Made by a program: the position numbers and the translations under genes. DNA of 64,000 nt from Casuarius casuarius (Eukaryota > Chordata > Aves > Casuariiformes > Casuariidae), in assembly GCA_003342895.1 (NCBI GenBank), contig PTFA01000111.1:1400199-1464198 (forward strand). The letters are read 5' to 3'. Of the stretch, positions 38,291-51,829 are shown piece by piece. Every line of letters starts with the position of its first letter. The first letter of the stretch is position 1. Below the pieces are notes generated by a model. The model did not search any database. It saw nothing but the letters and a program-made list of their open reading frames with translations, and was not told where the DNA came from.

Positions 38291-39960
38291 GAAGTAATTC
38301 CACTGAACATAAAAAAAGATTAGAAGGAAGCCTTCAGTTTGCTATTTAGAAACATCTTGTAAACAACCTTGACTTCATGTGATAGAGTGTATAATATAAT
38401 AGGTCATATGATGGATCATACAATGACTAAATATGACAGTACTTTATTTTTCTTCATTTTCTTAAAATTGTTTTTTAATTGTTCATAAAGATGAAATACA
38501 TCAACTCAATGTGAAACCATCAAGGACACAAATATAACACTAAGAAGATGAATTGTGGTATGCAGTTTTTCTGCAGATTAATATGTATTTCTAATATTGA
38601 ATGTTTTCAATTACTTTTAGAGGTGAGAGAAGTCTAATGAGCATTCCTGTTTTGACTGTGCTTATGAACCACATAAAATGAGAAAAAATTACATGAATGT
38701 CATGTCAAAAGTGAATTGGTGATATGTCATTTTGCAAGAAATTAACTTAATTTGCAGATCCCCTGAAAGTATTCTAAATATTAAGGAGCTTGAAATGAAC
38801 AATAATTTATTTAGAAATTGCTGAAAGATCATGGTATAATACCCCACTTTTTGAATGAGGCACAGGAAGAGAAACAAATCACAAAGAGTGGCTCTAATGT
38901 CTTTACAGGATCACTGAGTTTTTCTGAAACTGATGCACAGTATTATAATAAAAACATTAATATGAATATTACTATGGCAAACCATTGAAACGGATTCTGC
39001 TCTCCAATTCACCAGTCATGTACTGGCTTCAGGTAAATAATATTGAAATATACATGTGTTGGAATAGATTCAGATCTGTCTTATGTTTCTAGATAAAAGT
39101 AAAATATAAATTTATAAGGTATCATATCCTTACTATCCATGGGCTATCCAGGGCCCAGACCCATATCAGGGCCTAGACCCCTAACAGGAAGGTACATTGC
39201 CAGGCATGAAAATAGCTACAATATAACTCAGGAAGGACCAAGATGAGGGCCTGAGCTTAACTGCAGCTCCCACACAGGAAAAGCCCCCAACAAAGCCTCT
39301 CCCAGTTCTTTCTCACTTTTTTTTTCCCCCCCCATAACAGTCTCATTCAAGGCCACACAGCTGCATCACGTCAGAGCTGGCCTTGGGCACAGGCAGATGA
39401 ATCCCTAAGAGCATGAGAAATACGCTCAGGGCCCTGACAGCCATCACTTTGAATGCTATAGACATTAATGAAAAATTTGTCAAATTTTCCATATAACTAA
39501 GTTCTCATACAGATTGGGGGCTCAAAGCATTTCCCTGATAAGTGTATTTTATTTAGTAAATTCAAGGAAAATTTTGAAGCGTAATAATCTGTATAGCCAG
39601 TTAGTTTGTTCTGCTTTCTCTTCTTAGACAACATGTGTGATAGCAAGGAACCATGCAGGCACAGCTGGGTTCAGCTGTGTTTTTCAACACAGCACCACAC
39701 ATGAGCCGTACTTATACTATGTTGTTCTTCCATATCTCCAATTACAGGGGCTCATCAGAGTAAATCATAGAATCTTCAAAAAAGTAATCTCTTAATACAG
39801 TTTTGTTTTCCTTCCCTTTTAAATGAGCGTTATGAAGGTAGGGGAAAGCATTTTATAAAAAGCAAATGAAAACACCTGCTAAAGGAAATAAAAAAGTTGC
39901 CCCATCTGGATTATTCCAAATACATTGTTCTCTCAGCTGTTTGAGTTATATGAAAATGGG

Positions 39961-39983
39961 ATTTTGTTTTTGTTTTTGTTTTT
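39961..39983. repeat. (TTTTTG)n repeat
   Basis: Three GTTTTT-type units in a row. Confidence 0.8.
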
Positions 39984-40585
39984 AATATGAAAGTTACTTC
40001 AGATCTTTATTCACCATTTGTTTGTATTAAATTAAAATATTTTTATTGCAATGAATTATTTATGTATGTATTGAATTATCTATGGTAACTTAGTAACTTA
40101 GTTCCCTGCTTCACTAACAGGTTCTGAGTAACTGCGTTGCTTGTACTGAAGGCTACTCCACAATGTGAAACAAAGCACACTCGGTGGGACTGTTGATTCC
40201 TGCTTCAAGATTGTCCTCCTGATCTGAATTAGAGCATTAAGGTAGATATTTCTATTTAGTTTGCTTCTTATCATCTTTTGGAGAAAACAAACCAGTTATG
40301 TTTGAGACAGGTCCAAGTACTGTCTGCAGATAGTTCACTCCAGGAGTCATTTCCTAACAGCAGTAAGAACGAGACTGCAACAGGGACTACCCTTTTCCCC
40401 ATCCCACTAAGATCCTTCATGCTATTTTAGAAGCCTTACATCCTTCAACACTTTCTTGTTTTCTCTTGCTATGCCGCAGAGCAAGAAATCCATAATCATT
40501 AATGTCATGATACAGAAAATACCACTTTAGTGAGCTGACGTTATCAAAACTGTATTCCATGATTTTAGAATGGATTCTTCTTCCA

Positions 40586-40606
40586 ACACACACACACACA
40601 CACACA
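40586..40606. repeat. (CA)n microsatellite
   Basis: About ten CA units. Confidence 0.95.
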
Positions 40607-43600
40607 TTCACATGCACAAAGTATTTCTTAGAAAGTAGATTGGACTTTTATAACTTGCCTTCAGTGTCAGAGCTTAGGAACCCTTAAATTCTAACTGAAG
40701 GGCAGTAATATCCATTAGAGAATATATTTCTTCTTTTCACCCTGGCAATGTCACAAGTATAACTCCAACTGTACAAATACACCTAGCACTGAATCCCTCT
40801 TGATTCTCCTTGCACCTGACAAGTAACTAACTGATAACACTATCTGGTGATGCTTAATATTCTGTACAACAACAGCAGTGTGTATAAACTATCACAAAGT
40901 AAAGACCTATCAAAACAAGACAGAAACTAGGCAGATCCTTTACGCAGATATGAGACAATTATCCATTTTGTTAAAAGTGCTGTTCACTTCTTCTAAAAAC
41001 CTGTGAGGTGGCAATTAAAATCTAAAATGAAACATCCTGGCACAAAATATGCTGGATTAAATAGTGTGACATGTTGCTGCAGGAAACTANGTAAACCAAG
41101 AATATATCTAGTTTCTAAAAGCAAAGGGATGTTTATATGGATAACAGAGTGTTCAGATTTATGGTTGTTTTTGTCAGCAATAACTTAGAGGTAATATGAT
41201 AGTCCAGATTTAAGCAGCCCACAGTCATTATATAAAATTTAATTTACCAAATGCTATTTATTCACATTTTCCTTTTGCATTGAGGTTACAGTTTCTTCCA
41301 ACCATGTTATATTTGTTACTATTGGAGACAGGGCACAGGACTAAGATTAAATTCAAAGTCTACCTCATGTGTGTATTTAAAAACAACAAAAAAAGGCAAC
41401 ACAAAATAGTGGTTACACCATTACTATCACTGATCTATCTTTCCAGGTGGTAAGCAAGATAATTCACTCTGAACAAGATAACTCACTGGCAAACAGTATC
41501 CCTATGTTTTTCAGATATGCTCTGAGCTGGAATAGAAGCTATTGTCGTAATAAAGTTAAAGGCTACATTCCGTGGTATTTCCATCCATGCTATAATTGGT
41601 CAAGGTTAATGTGATAGCAGTGGCGGTGAAAACATACTAATTGAAACACTCTGTTTCTTTGCTGGCTACTATTCACAGCTATATTTTATCCTCCTTTTTT
41701 AGACTGTGGTCTGTTCCAGGTGCCCAAAATGCCTTCAAGGCTCCTCAGATGGATCTCAGTGTTCAATTCAGTTTTATCATCAGCAGAATGCTTTCCACAA
41801 ACAATAGACACTGCAGTATTTGTTGCCTGTGGCACGCAACAAAGTCTATTTTTGTTATAGCCAGAGGTACCTTTCTAAGGCAGATCAACGTTCATCACTT
41901 TCTTTTCTGTAATTTGTTCTGTCTTGTTGTTTCATTCAGTTATGTGACAAGCCATCTCTTGATATGACTGATGGAACTGGGTGTGACATCTCACATCACA
42001 CACTGTAATAACTGACCATAAGAGAGTTTGCACTGATTTCAAAAACTTCAGGCTTCCAGGCACAGATTTAAGAAGAAGGAAAACACACTCAACCCATATA
42101 CATGCTTTGCAAAATGTTTTCTAGTTGGTATCTGTTAACAGAAATATTTTAAATAACATGCATGTTGAGAGACAGGCAGGGAATTTTCTCATACTACCTT
42201 CGGTTCGCTGATTACCCTAAAAGGGATCGTCAGCTGAGGTGCCTTGATATGAATGTTACATTCAAAAGTCAACTTTTTGGGGAGTCACTATACTTTGTGG
42301 AAATTGAGATAAATTACAGTAGAACAGTTACTTTCATTGAAGGTCAGTGCTCACTGGGACTTTGAAATGTCAGCCATAGAAAAACAAATACAAGTTGCAA
42401 AATAATTTTTTTAGTAGATCATTACTTTTCCCAGGATCAGTGTAACTATGGGTCTAATGAAACTCTGAGGTTAAAGAGGACAAAAATATGTACATATTTC
42501 TCAAATGCAGGAATAATTATCTTCTTTTTTCCATTTTCCAGTGCTGCTGCTTAAAAGAAATGGCTTTGTGTAATAGTAACTTGATAACACTGATATAAAG
42601 AAAAATATTTTTTCTTCCTGTAATAAACTGGAATTTTAAACATTTTCAATATTTCTTTCCAATTTTCCAAGCATAGTATAATAAATTAGAGATTTATATT
42701 TTGTTATTTAATTTTACTGTCGTTGTCCTTTGTCGCAGGGTAATAACATTTTTTCCTGCAAACTGGAATACACCTAAATGGCATATGATGCAGAAGATAA
42801 ACTGTGGAGAGCAAGAGAATAAGAGAGTTTAATAGCTTTATTTGTAGAAGGTGATATGATCCGAAACTGAGTGTCCCATAGTAGAAAAATGTAATAAACA
42901 AAAATATTTTGAAATCATCTTGCACACACAGCATAAACAAGCTGTCAAGTGTGTTCATCACACTTACTCATATACGTATGTGGAATGTCTGCCTAAGAGG
43001 CAGCGTGGACATGCTGAACAAGAATATAAACCTGTTGTATAAGATGTGGCAATGCTTTGCTAAGAGAGGAGCAAAGTACACTGGGTGTCATAACCTGCGT
43101 AAGCTCCTAAAAAACATACGCAATGCAAACTGCACTCAGCCAGTGTGTCCTGTAACAAATTTGGATTATGAAATGATCCACTGCATGACAGTATAACCTT
43201 GACCAGCTTCATATGAAGGAACGTGTGTACTGTCTGCATATTGAAAGCAGGATAATTCATTCAAATTACCTGCATTGCAGCTGAGCAACTGTTAAACTCC
43301 TCTGAAATCCTACAGCATTTAATGCTACCTCCCAGCCACGTAGAAAGCCAGTTGTCACAGGTTCATATAATTCATTTCTCATGCAATACACTGAAGACAG
43401 ACAATTACTGTCAGTGCTCAGTACTGCAGTTTTTATCATCTTCTAGAACAAAAGACACACTTTTTTTTTTTCTTTCCTTTATTTTTTTTTCCTCCAAGCA
43501 AGGAAGACAGTGAGAGCTTTGTCAGCTTTTTTGGCCATGAACCTGAAAGAACTCAGTCAGTTTAACAGCCTTAATATCTTTGCAGCGCTATAAATAAGGA

Positions 43601-44876
43601 TCTGTTTTCCCAAGGTAGGCGGCATTTCAGAAGCGGATACAAAAGAGGGAAGAAAAAAGACAGAAAGTAAACAATGATAGTTCAAATAGGGCAATCACTG
43701 GTCTAACCCTTTTGACATTGAATCTGGCAGCTTGCTATAAATTATGATTCCTGTGAAGAGGAGAATTATATTTGATATGCACTAAGGCAATTTAGACAGA
43801 GAAATTGCATGGCATCTTTTCTATCAACACAGGTGACCTTATTTTATCAGGTTATTATTACTAGAAGAGGCCAGACTTAGAGCACCAACTGCTGGCAGGT
43901 GCTTCTCTACATTAACTGATGCTTTAGAATAAAATTCATAGGGCAAGTGGCTGGCTAAATTTTCTGGTATTTTGTTTCCCCTAGCAGAAGGCTATCTGCT
44001 TTTTCTGTAAGCTGAAATCCTGTGCATTTTCTTTACAAGAAAAAAGAAAAATGTCTCTCACGATCTCTTCCATTCCTGAAATGCTTTACATCCCTGTACA
44101 ACATAAGGGTTGATGTGGTAGGCTTGTTCATTTTCATGTCCATGTTTCAACCTCTCTCCCATGGGCTTCTCTGCTTGCTTTCCAGTAGCGATGTCCCTTA
44201 GAGCAGCAGGGCTTCAATATTGCTGCAGGCTCCCTAACATTACAGCCCTGCAAATGTCAAATGTTGTTCCGGTGAAGGCTGCTGGCTCAGTGGCATTCAT
44301 TTGCTTGCAACTTCCCCCTCTGGGCTCCTTCTAGCTTTCCTTTCGCACCCACCCCCAGAGTCTGATGCTTGGCATATTTCCCAACCCTGTATTAGTCATG
44401 CCAGAAACTGAACCACGTATTCTCAGTTGAGCTGGTTCCACAAGCCACCCAAGAACCCTTATGAAGCCAACAGACCATACAGCTTTGATAATTTTGCTAG
44501 AAATTAGTGCTTATGGAAGCAGCAACTGTGCATTTCAAACAGCTTTTCTGGACTTGTAATAGTTACAACCGCAAATTTTGTTTAATGTAAACAGGAATCT
44601 TAAGGTGTTTGCTAAAATGCATTAAACTCCATGGACTTCAAACAAGCTTTGTTAGGCCAGAACTTTAAATTTTTAAATGCAAGCTCTTGTCCTATTTACA
44701 TTTAGCTATCAGTATACTTGTTATTCCTGAAGAGAGACCCTCCAGCTTTTATGCTACACCTATTAAAGCTATTCAGAAAACCGAAGGGAAAAAAAAAACT
44801 CTTCCCCATCAGAAAAAAAAAAAAAGCTATACAAAAATCAAGAATTTTGTNTGGAGCATTTGGTGTCCAGAAATCT

Positions 44877-44896
44877 AAATATATATATATATATTT
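44877..44896. repeat. (AT)n microsatellite
   Basis: An uninterrupted AT run of about 20 bases. Confidence 0.9.
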
Positions 44897-46147
44897 TGCC
44901 AGTAAACCCTTTGTAATACTGTATTAACTGTTATTCTTTCTCATTACTCCCTCTAAAGGTATGTGCTTGTAAATGTCATGGGCATGACAAAGAGATGGAT
45001 AGCTATATGCTATCTGTCTGATGTGCTATATCTAGGTATGCTAGATGTCTGATTTACAATTTCGTATTAGTCTCTACAGAACTTCCATAACTTTCTAAAT
45101 TAAGTGAAAATAAATCCACCGGCTTAAAATCCATTGACACAAAACAGTTGGAATCAAGTTGGGGAAGAGGGAAGGAGAAAGAAAAGTAGGCCAAAGTAAA
45201 ATACTTGTATGTCAGTCTGGAGGCCCCATTAGGCATATGCTGTTGAAAAACATATAAAAAGTATTAACATCATCTTTTTAACCCCCAGATTTGCAGCTAG
45301 GGAGGAAAAAACAGAACTTTCTTTGGGTTAATTTTTAGTGAGTAGAAAGACTGTGTAATCTAGTGAGCTTTACGGGATGCAAAGGGGGCTATGGGAAGGG
45401 CAAAAAAATCCTGGGCTATAGGAAGTTGTCACAGTCCATCAGAGATGTTGGAGGAGCATCAAAGCAATGAACAAAGCTGCTTGTGTCAATTAACCATGCT
45501 AGCAACAGCCTTCAGGCTTGCTTTGGGACTCATGTTACGGAAGACCTAGAAATGTCAGGGCTGATATTAACTTTTATTTTAAAAATATCTTCTAGCTGTT
45601 TTCCTGGTGGAACAAAAAATATTCTTTTAGAAGCATAAGCCAATGTAAAGCAACTGTTAGGCTTTTATTTGGGTCTATTCAGGAACCTTTATCTCATCTA
45701 TTCAGGATCCCACATCTCATGATATCTGTGCATATCACATTAAGTGATGCAACTAGCACTTGTCATCTGATGGTTTTGTTTTGTTTTTTTTTTTTTTTTC
45801 TTTACATCTCACCCAGGAGAGAAACTTTCACAGAATTTAAAAAAACTGTGAAGAAATATGCTGAGCACTTTGACTGGAAATGAATTGTACAGATTTGGAC
45901 AAGACCTGAAAAGGCTCTGACTCCTATAAAAAAATGAAGAAAAATGTCTATAAAACCAGGGTGTCTGACTGCAATGAGACACAGTACCCTACTGTGAATT
46001 GGGACAAAATCTCTGTTAGTTAGTACAGAAAGCGTAAGGCTGAAACTTAAAGACTCTTCCATTTGGACCCTGTCTCTGGACAGTGTTTTATGCTTTTAGG
46101 CATGACAGTTAACTATTCCTGTCCAACACAGGCTATGAGAAAAATAA

Positions 46148-46596
46148 TATTTATTTAGTCTATTAGAGGTTGCTGATCTCTTAGAATATTTCTGTGGCTT
46201 TATTTATTTAAAAATAAATAAAAGTGATGACTCTATCCATCTTTTAGCCATAGACATAAAGGCAGAAGAAACCACACAGGAAAGTACTAACATTTTGGAT
46301 AAAGTAGCTCTTGGAGTATCACTACGCCACACTGCAGCGGCAGTGAAAGCTTTCAGAGAGTCTACTACCAGTACAACAAGAATGTTCATGCTAGGATTCA
46401 ATAGGACATTTTCACCAAAATATAAATTTCATCAAAAACTGAAACATTTCAAAGGTGTATTGATTCTGCTGACCTTTCCGATAGGAAGAATATCAGCTGT
46501 AGCGTGGAGTCGCTACTGATTCCAGAGAAAGAGAAGGAAGACACAAATCAAACACCTGCCCCTTCAGTTGGAAAGGAGGCCNCATGTCTATTTTGA
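46148..46596 (+). pseudogene. Possible degenerate coding segment or retrocopy, source unknown
   Basis: One frame is open without a stop from 46148 to 46516 (123 codons). Its middle part (about 46223-46450) looks more protein-like than most frames here, with words such as KAEETTQESTNILDKV and LRHTAAAVKAFRES. From about 46456 the next frame becomes the protein-like one, reading DRKNISCSVESLLIPEKEKE and TPAPSVGKEA, up to a TGA at 46594. A single indel would join the two, and an A-rich run (46597-46616) follows, as expected for a retrocopied mRNA tail. I do not recognise the protein, and the whole could be chance. Confidence 0.2.
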
Positions 46597-46618
46597 AACA
46601 AACAAACAAAAATTGAAA

Positions 46619-47137
46619 GGTTTTGTTTTCAAGTCGGGAATAAGAATAGATTTCAAAATCTCCAAAGGACATTTTTCAACAATCCTTATTTAGGAAGATA
46701 CTATTTAATGTTGATATTTTATCAAACAAAGGAAACTCCTTTTTTTTTAGAACCTTCTGTCTGGTGATCACTTTGCTNTGACAGGATTTTTCAAAAAAAA
46801 TCATAGAAAAATGTCAACAGCAACATAAGCTTCTTTGCCTACCTGCTGCCAGGACTCATATTTTTGATGAAGATCTTTATCANCTTTCTCAAATATTGAC
46901 CAGTTCTAGTCAGCCTTACGTCACTATCAAGAAAATCAATTATAACTAGATGCCAGCTCAGCTGTTCTTATGTGAATTGTTCTGATTATCTGTATATCCA
47001 TCTTACTGTCCTGAAACTAGAGTTTTGGAAAACCTGAGTTTTGGAAAACCTGATGAAAACCAATATTCATACATCCTTTTAACTTGCTGCATAATAAATA
47101 GTAGAGAAATAACTTGTTTTCAATTTTCCTTCTTTGG
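46619..47137. other. Short unannotated stretch
   Basis: AT-rich DNA. A 16-base unit GAGTTTTGGAAAACCT is tandemly duplicated at 47020-47051. Nothing else is recognised. Confidence 0.6.
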
Positions 47138-47142
47138 CTCTA

Positions 47143-47794
47143 TGTCCCAATCCAATAGCGGGAAGGTTTCGTTACGATCCCAAGGACGAGATTAAGACAC
47201 TAAAACTGGTCAAATATCGTACAACCTTTTAACTTTATTTTCAACAAAGTGGGGAGAAAAGGTGGGGAAAAGTGAAGGAGAGGCGAAAGGGAGAAGGGAA
47301 CAGGGTAAGGGGAAAAGATATAGAAAGCTGGAAAAGGAGAAAAGAAACTAGCTACCACCACTCCGAATCCGATGATGTTCCACTGACTCCTCTCAAGATC
47401 TCCAGTCCTCGCAAACAAGCCCCCCTCCATTCACACCGTCTGCAGTTTTTATAGGTTCTTGCCCTGCCTCTGGGAGGTGCTTCCTCACTTCCCATGCAGA
47501 TTAGCTGTCATGCGCAGTCTGTCTTCTCAGAACCTTCCAGAAACGGGCTGGGGGCATCTGGGCGTCTCCTGCTNATGCACAGATCGCAAGTGTGTACGTG
47601 CGGTTCGTGCCAGACGTGCTGTTCCCCTAGAAGCCTTCTTCTGCCCTTTTTGCGTCTTTTTTTCCCTGTGCAGGCACATGAGGTTGTTTACCTCGCGGTC
47701 GGCTCCCGGGGGCGCTGGCACAGTGTGTCTCGGCGGTGGCAGCTCGGTGGCAGCAATGTCGAGACAAAACTGCATTTAGTACCAGTTCTCTACA
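47143..47794 (-). mobile_element. Solo LTR, same R/U5 as the 29312 LTR
   Basis: The plus-strand tips are TGTCCCAA and TCTCTACA, giving the TGT/ACA inverted ends of an LTR. The flanking five bases are CTCTA (47138-47142) and CTGTA (47795-47799), a target duplication with one mismatch. On the minus strand a good TATA box (CCTATAAAAACTG, about 47443-47455) precedes the poly(A) signal (TTTATT at 47234-47239), so the LTR is reversed. The left about 130 bases match the LTR at 29312 almost word for word (AAATATCGTA, CTTTTAACTTTATTTTC, GTGGGGAGAAAAGG), while the U3 part is different and GC-rich. No internal genes remain. Confidence 0.8.
47443..47455 (-). promoter_or_regulatory. TATA box of the LTR
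   Basis: On the minus strand, CCTATAAAAACTG lies about 210 bases before the LTR's AATAAA and is the best TATA match among the LTRs in this window. Confidence 0.55.
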
Positions 47795-47799
47795 CTGTA

Positions 47800-48987
47800 T
47801 TCCTATACAAGCACATGCTATGTATTGACTGTAGTTTTGGTAACCTCTAATAAATTTTAGAAGTTGTGAAATGTTCTCGAAGTTCAGTTGACTTCAGTTG
47901 ATGATATTGTCCAGAAGGTAAATACAGGCAAACATCAAGTACTTGGACATCAGAAGTTAAGAGAATCCAGATACACATTTCTGAAAACAGGAGCCTACAG
48001 AGTAAGCTACAAAGCGACGCAACCTTGCTGCTGACCTGCTGGAACTGACAACAGCCACTAAGAATTATTTTAATGTGCGCTTCCTCTGTCAGATGCAGCT
48101 GTGTCAAATAGCTCAGGGACTAGTTTTAGGGGGAGGAGGAGCTGGCAGGACTGTAGCTGTGGTTTAAGAAAGAACAGAATATCCCTTGAGTCTTAGAGGT
48201 TCTGAGTGAGGCCCTACCTCACTCTCCAGAGGCAGTCTAAAGAAAGAATTGCTGAATAATAGTCTAAAGAAAAATTACTCATATGCCCCAAGAGATCCAG
48301 GTACATTGTGTTCTAGTGGTAACTTCTGTGAATTCTTTAATTTCTGTACAAAAAGTTTTTCCTTCCGTGGAGATTGCTAGCAGCAAGGTAAAAACTTAGA
48401 CTATTCTGAATGTAAAAACTCTAAGATAGCCCATCTTTGTACGTAGCAAAGGAGCTTGTATAAAGAGCTGTGAAACTACAGAATTTCAAATGTGGGCTCT
48501 ATCTTTTGGGGAGGAGCTCAGCATAGGGGAGCTCACACAAATGACAAGGTTTGCTTATCAACCAGAAAGTGTTAAATATCTTAAAAAAATATGTGCATTG
48601 TCCCTTAAGGATCCTGCACTGTCTAGAACACCAGTGTGTTAGTATGTGTGGTATAACTAAGCTGACTGAAGTTATAGCTAAAGTGATTCAAGCAGACTAC
48701 AAAAAAGCAGTTTTGTAAAACATAAAAAAAAATCTTAGCTTTGTTCCAAATTACAAAGGGAAAGAACTTCACCCTGGATCTTCCATGTGCTCACAGGGAA
48801 TGGAGTGAGGAGGAAAGAACTTTAAAAGAATTGTGATTTGGGATTGGGACCTTTCCCTCTCAGACTTCCACCGTGATTTTTGGAAACTATACTCAGATGG
48901 AATTCATGTCTACATTCATGTCAAAAGTAGACAATGGTTTTTAGATAACACCACTGTACATATCTGCAATCAACCTACTTTTAGGGA
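47800..48987. other. Unannotated non-coding DNA
   Basis: No recognised gene or repeat family. It separates two solo LTRs. Confidence 0.6.
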
Positions 48988-48993
48988 CTCCCT

Positions 48994-49384
48994 TGTGGGA
49001 GATAAACGGACAGCACGCCAATCAATATGATTAAATGCTGACACTTTATTAAGCCCGAATAGCGTCTTTTATATGCCCTAACCGTGATCACATGAATCAA
49101 ACTATACAGNGATTGGTACATGTTCATTTAGCACGCACATCTGAACAGTATGTGATTGGATAGCATGTACTGTCCACGAGGAGGCAAAGAAACTCCCCTA
49201 AGCCCNTAAGTTCCTTACTGAACATCTGGGAGTTGTTTTTCTCCTTCCAAGGACAGTTTCTCACCACACTGCATGCCCTCTAGTAACCTTACCGGTAGGC
49301 CGTAAAACCTACTTTCACACTCTTGCTATTAGCATTAGGGCTGGATTGCTCACATGCGCATTTTTCTCCAGATAATCCTCCACA
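48994..49384 (-). mobile_element. Solo LTR with perfect 6-bp target duplication
   Basis: The 391-bp block starts TGTGGGAG and ends CCTCCACA on the plus strand, an inverted pair, and is flanked by CTCCCT on both sides (48988-48993 and 49385-49390). On the minus strand, CATATAAAAGACGC (TATA box, about 49062-49075) is followed after only about 20 bases by AATAAA (complement of 49045-49050), implying a very short R region. A 6-bp duplication with a short R is typical of class II (beta-like, ERVK) retroviruses, so I place it there by inference. No viral coding sequence adjoins it. Confidence 0.85.
49062..49075 (-). promoter_or_regulatory. TATA box next to the poly(A) signal of the LTR
   Basis: On the minus strand, CATATAAAAGACGC lies just before the AATAAA, so transcription start and polyadenylation would be separated by only a few tens of bases, as in some betaretroviruses. 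Confidence 0.55.
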
Positions 49385-49390
49385 CTCCCT

Positions 49391-51829
49391 TTACAATCAA
49401 TGGAGAAAAATAGATAGTTCTAGGGGGGAATTCCTTTGTTTTTAGGATAAATTAGATGAGTAATGCCCTATTAAATGTCCATTTCACCCTATGAACTGTA
49501 AAGGAAGTCAAGGATCTTTAACCAGATATAGATGTAGATATATGCAGTGTGACTAATTAAGAAAAATTAGTCCTACTCAGATTCTTGTCTTTTTAATCAA
49601 CCTCCAAAGTATAGAAATGGCAAAAACAGTACTTCAGGAATACTGAGACAATATATCCATTTAAGACAGCGATAGAGGCCACATATGAATCTATCAGTAA
49701 ACAATGATGAATGATAACAATGATGTAAGCAAGGATGAACAAGTACGAGGTATTAAGGAAAGAGAATGGAATCCCATAAAATCTATTACATGACATTCCC
49801 CTACCTCTTTTTTCCCCCTATTTTGTTAGATATTCCAGCTAGACTCTCTTCTGTTTTTTCCCAATCCCTACCTTTTCTTCCTCTCTCCATTGTTTCCATT
49901 GCTCTGAGACTTATTCTGTATATTTTGGCATTCTATGCTCTGTCCCACTAATATTCTCTCATCTGTGAACTCAGTGTGCACAACTACTTTATCCTTCTCT
50001 TTGCTACTCTGCTACCCTTCAGGGGATGAATGTAACAAGGAAAATGGTGAGGCTCTGACAAGTCTGTACACCAGCAAAAGTAAGAATGGCTAAAGGAGGA
50101 TTTCCTACTGCATTCCTGGAATCTACTGTGGGAAGAGGAAGTTCTGTATACCTGTGAAAACTCAGATGTGAAATGATCAAGGGCATATTCTTCGAATGAA
50201 AATTCCTAGTCAATATTGAATTCCCGAAACAAAGTTCATATGCGAGCATTTCCATTCATGTGAATAGAAGTCATCATCGTTCTAAAATTATTATTTTTTA
50301 GTTATGAATTTAATAATATTTGGAACTCAAGAAAAGACCCTTCTGGGGCAGCCGTCTAAATCACTCTGTATTTTACAAAATTGAAAAATCAAAGTAGAGC
50401 AGTCACTATCCAAGTGGAATNAAAGATGGTATTACTAAATGTTAGATTCACAAAGGCAGTATAAAGTTCAGACATGTTGGTCATAGCATCTCATCTCAAG
50501 CCATTTGGATGCCTTTGAACTATGCAGGAATGCCCTTGAGACTCCTAATGTAGATGTGGCACAGGTAGATAGATATTTTTTTTTTCTTGAACTTTTTGAA
50601 TTCTATAAACAAAAAGCTTTCTTCTTTTGGCATAACTGCATCTCCACCCAAGTTTTTCTGGAAAGCCATGTTAATAAATATATGCAAATTTTCCCACCCA
50701 GGACTGAGACCAGAATTTACGGTGTTCACCAGGACATATCACAAAGAGTCTTCTTCCACCAACACCCTGTTTCTGTAATAAGGGGGAAAAGAAAGTTTCT
50801 TTTACTATTTTAATAAGAGTGCAACATATCTGAGTTTAATCTCAGCCGTTAAAAAAAAAACCAAAAAACTTGTAGTGCTCTTATTGTACTGTTTTTTTTA
50901 AACACTTTATTGCTGAAATGTGTCTTCTTGTTTAAAGCAAAACTGTTTATGTAATCCACTAACAAATCTTAAGCCTTTATTCCTTGAAAGTTTGTAGTAT
51001 TTCAAAATATGATTAAAAACCGAAAGGAAAAGAAAACAGGTAAGTGCATAAAATTTTCAAAAATATCTAGATGAAATACTTGATTAATTCGAAAGTTTTT
51101 AGATGATATTTTCAAATTTAAAGCATTTTAAGGAACTAGACCTTTTCACAAAGGTGATGAAATTTTTGAATTGTTATTTTAGAAAATATAGCAAAATTAA
51201 AAAAAAAAAAAAAGCTCTTATCCAGTGAGGTGTAATAACTTTATGTCCGCACTTTATACTATAACCCTTGCTATTCATAGAAAGAGAAATAGCATTTTAT
51301 ATTTTGCAAAATTCTGACTGCCTAGAGGGTTTACATCTAGACAAGTCCCCCTTTAAATTTCTTATTAAAAGCCAGCATGTCTATCAAATGTAGCTAATTT
51401 TAGGAAATCCCAGAAACATGTAGATATTAAAATCCTTGAAGGTCACCCCTAAGCTGAAGGTGATGTTCAATCATAATGATAGCACAGCCTATAGTCAGTT
51501 ATAACTGGGCCATTTTTTCCCTGTTTACAAAGCTATTTACAAAAAACATTAACTCCTCATATCCTTCCATTGGTTTATATAAATTTGGATAGCAAAACTT
51601 GTTCCCCACTAGCTTTCTCCCCCTCCTCCCACTTCTGTAATTTTTTTGGTCATTTTAAAAGAGATAAAAATTATCTTAACACAGAGTTAAATGTCAGGGA
51701 CACTTTTTTAGTAGAAGATTAGATCTTCAGCTAGCTTTCTTTCAGTCCTTTGACATATTTTCTAATTTTATACACAGCTTTTGAAACAGCAACTCAGCTT
51801 TTATGACCATGGGACCCTCGAAGACTGAG
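49391..51829. other. Unannotated AT-rich non-coding DNA
   Basis: Poly(A) and poly(T) runs and short chance frames only. Nothing is recognised before the CR1 fragment. Confidence 0.6.

Larger units (their letters stand above)
36401..46147. other. Unannotated AT-rich non-coding DNA
   Basis: Nearly 10 kb without a recognised gene or repeat family. Simple repeats occur at 38263 (AAAC), 39961 (TTTTTG), 40586 (CA) and 44877 (AT). A small G+C-richer patch at about 39130-39440 contains two close versions of CAGGGCC(C/T)AGACCC, which I cannot assign. Open frames are short and without domains. Confidence 0.6.
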
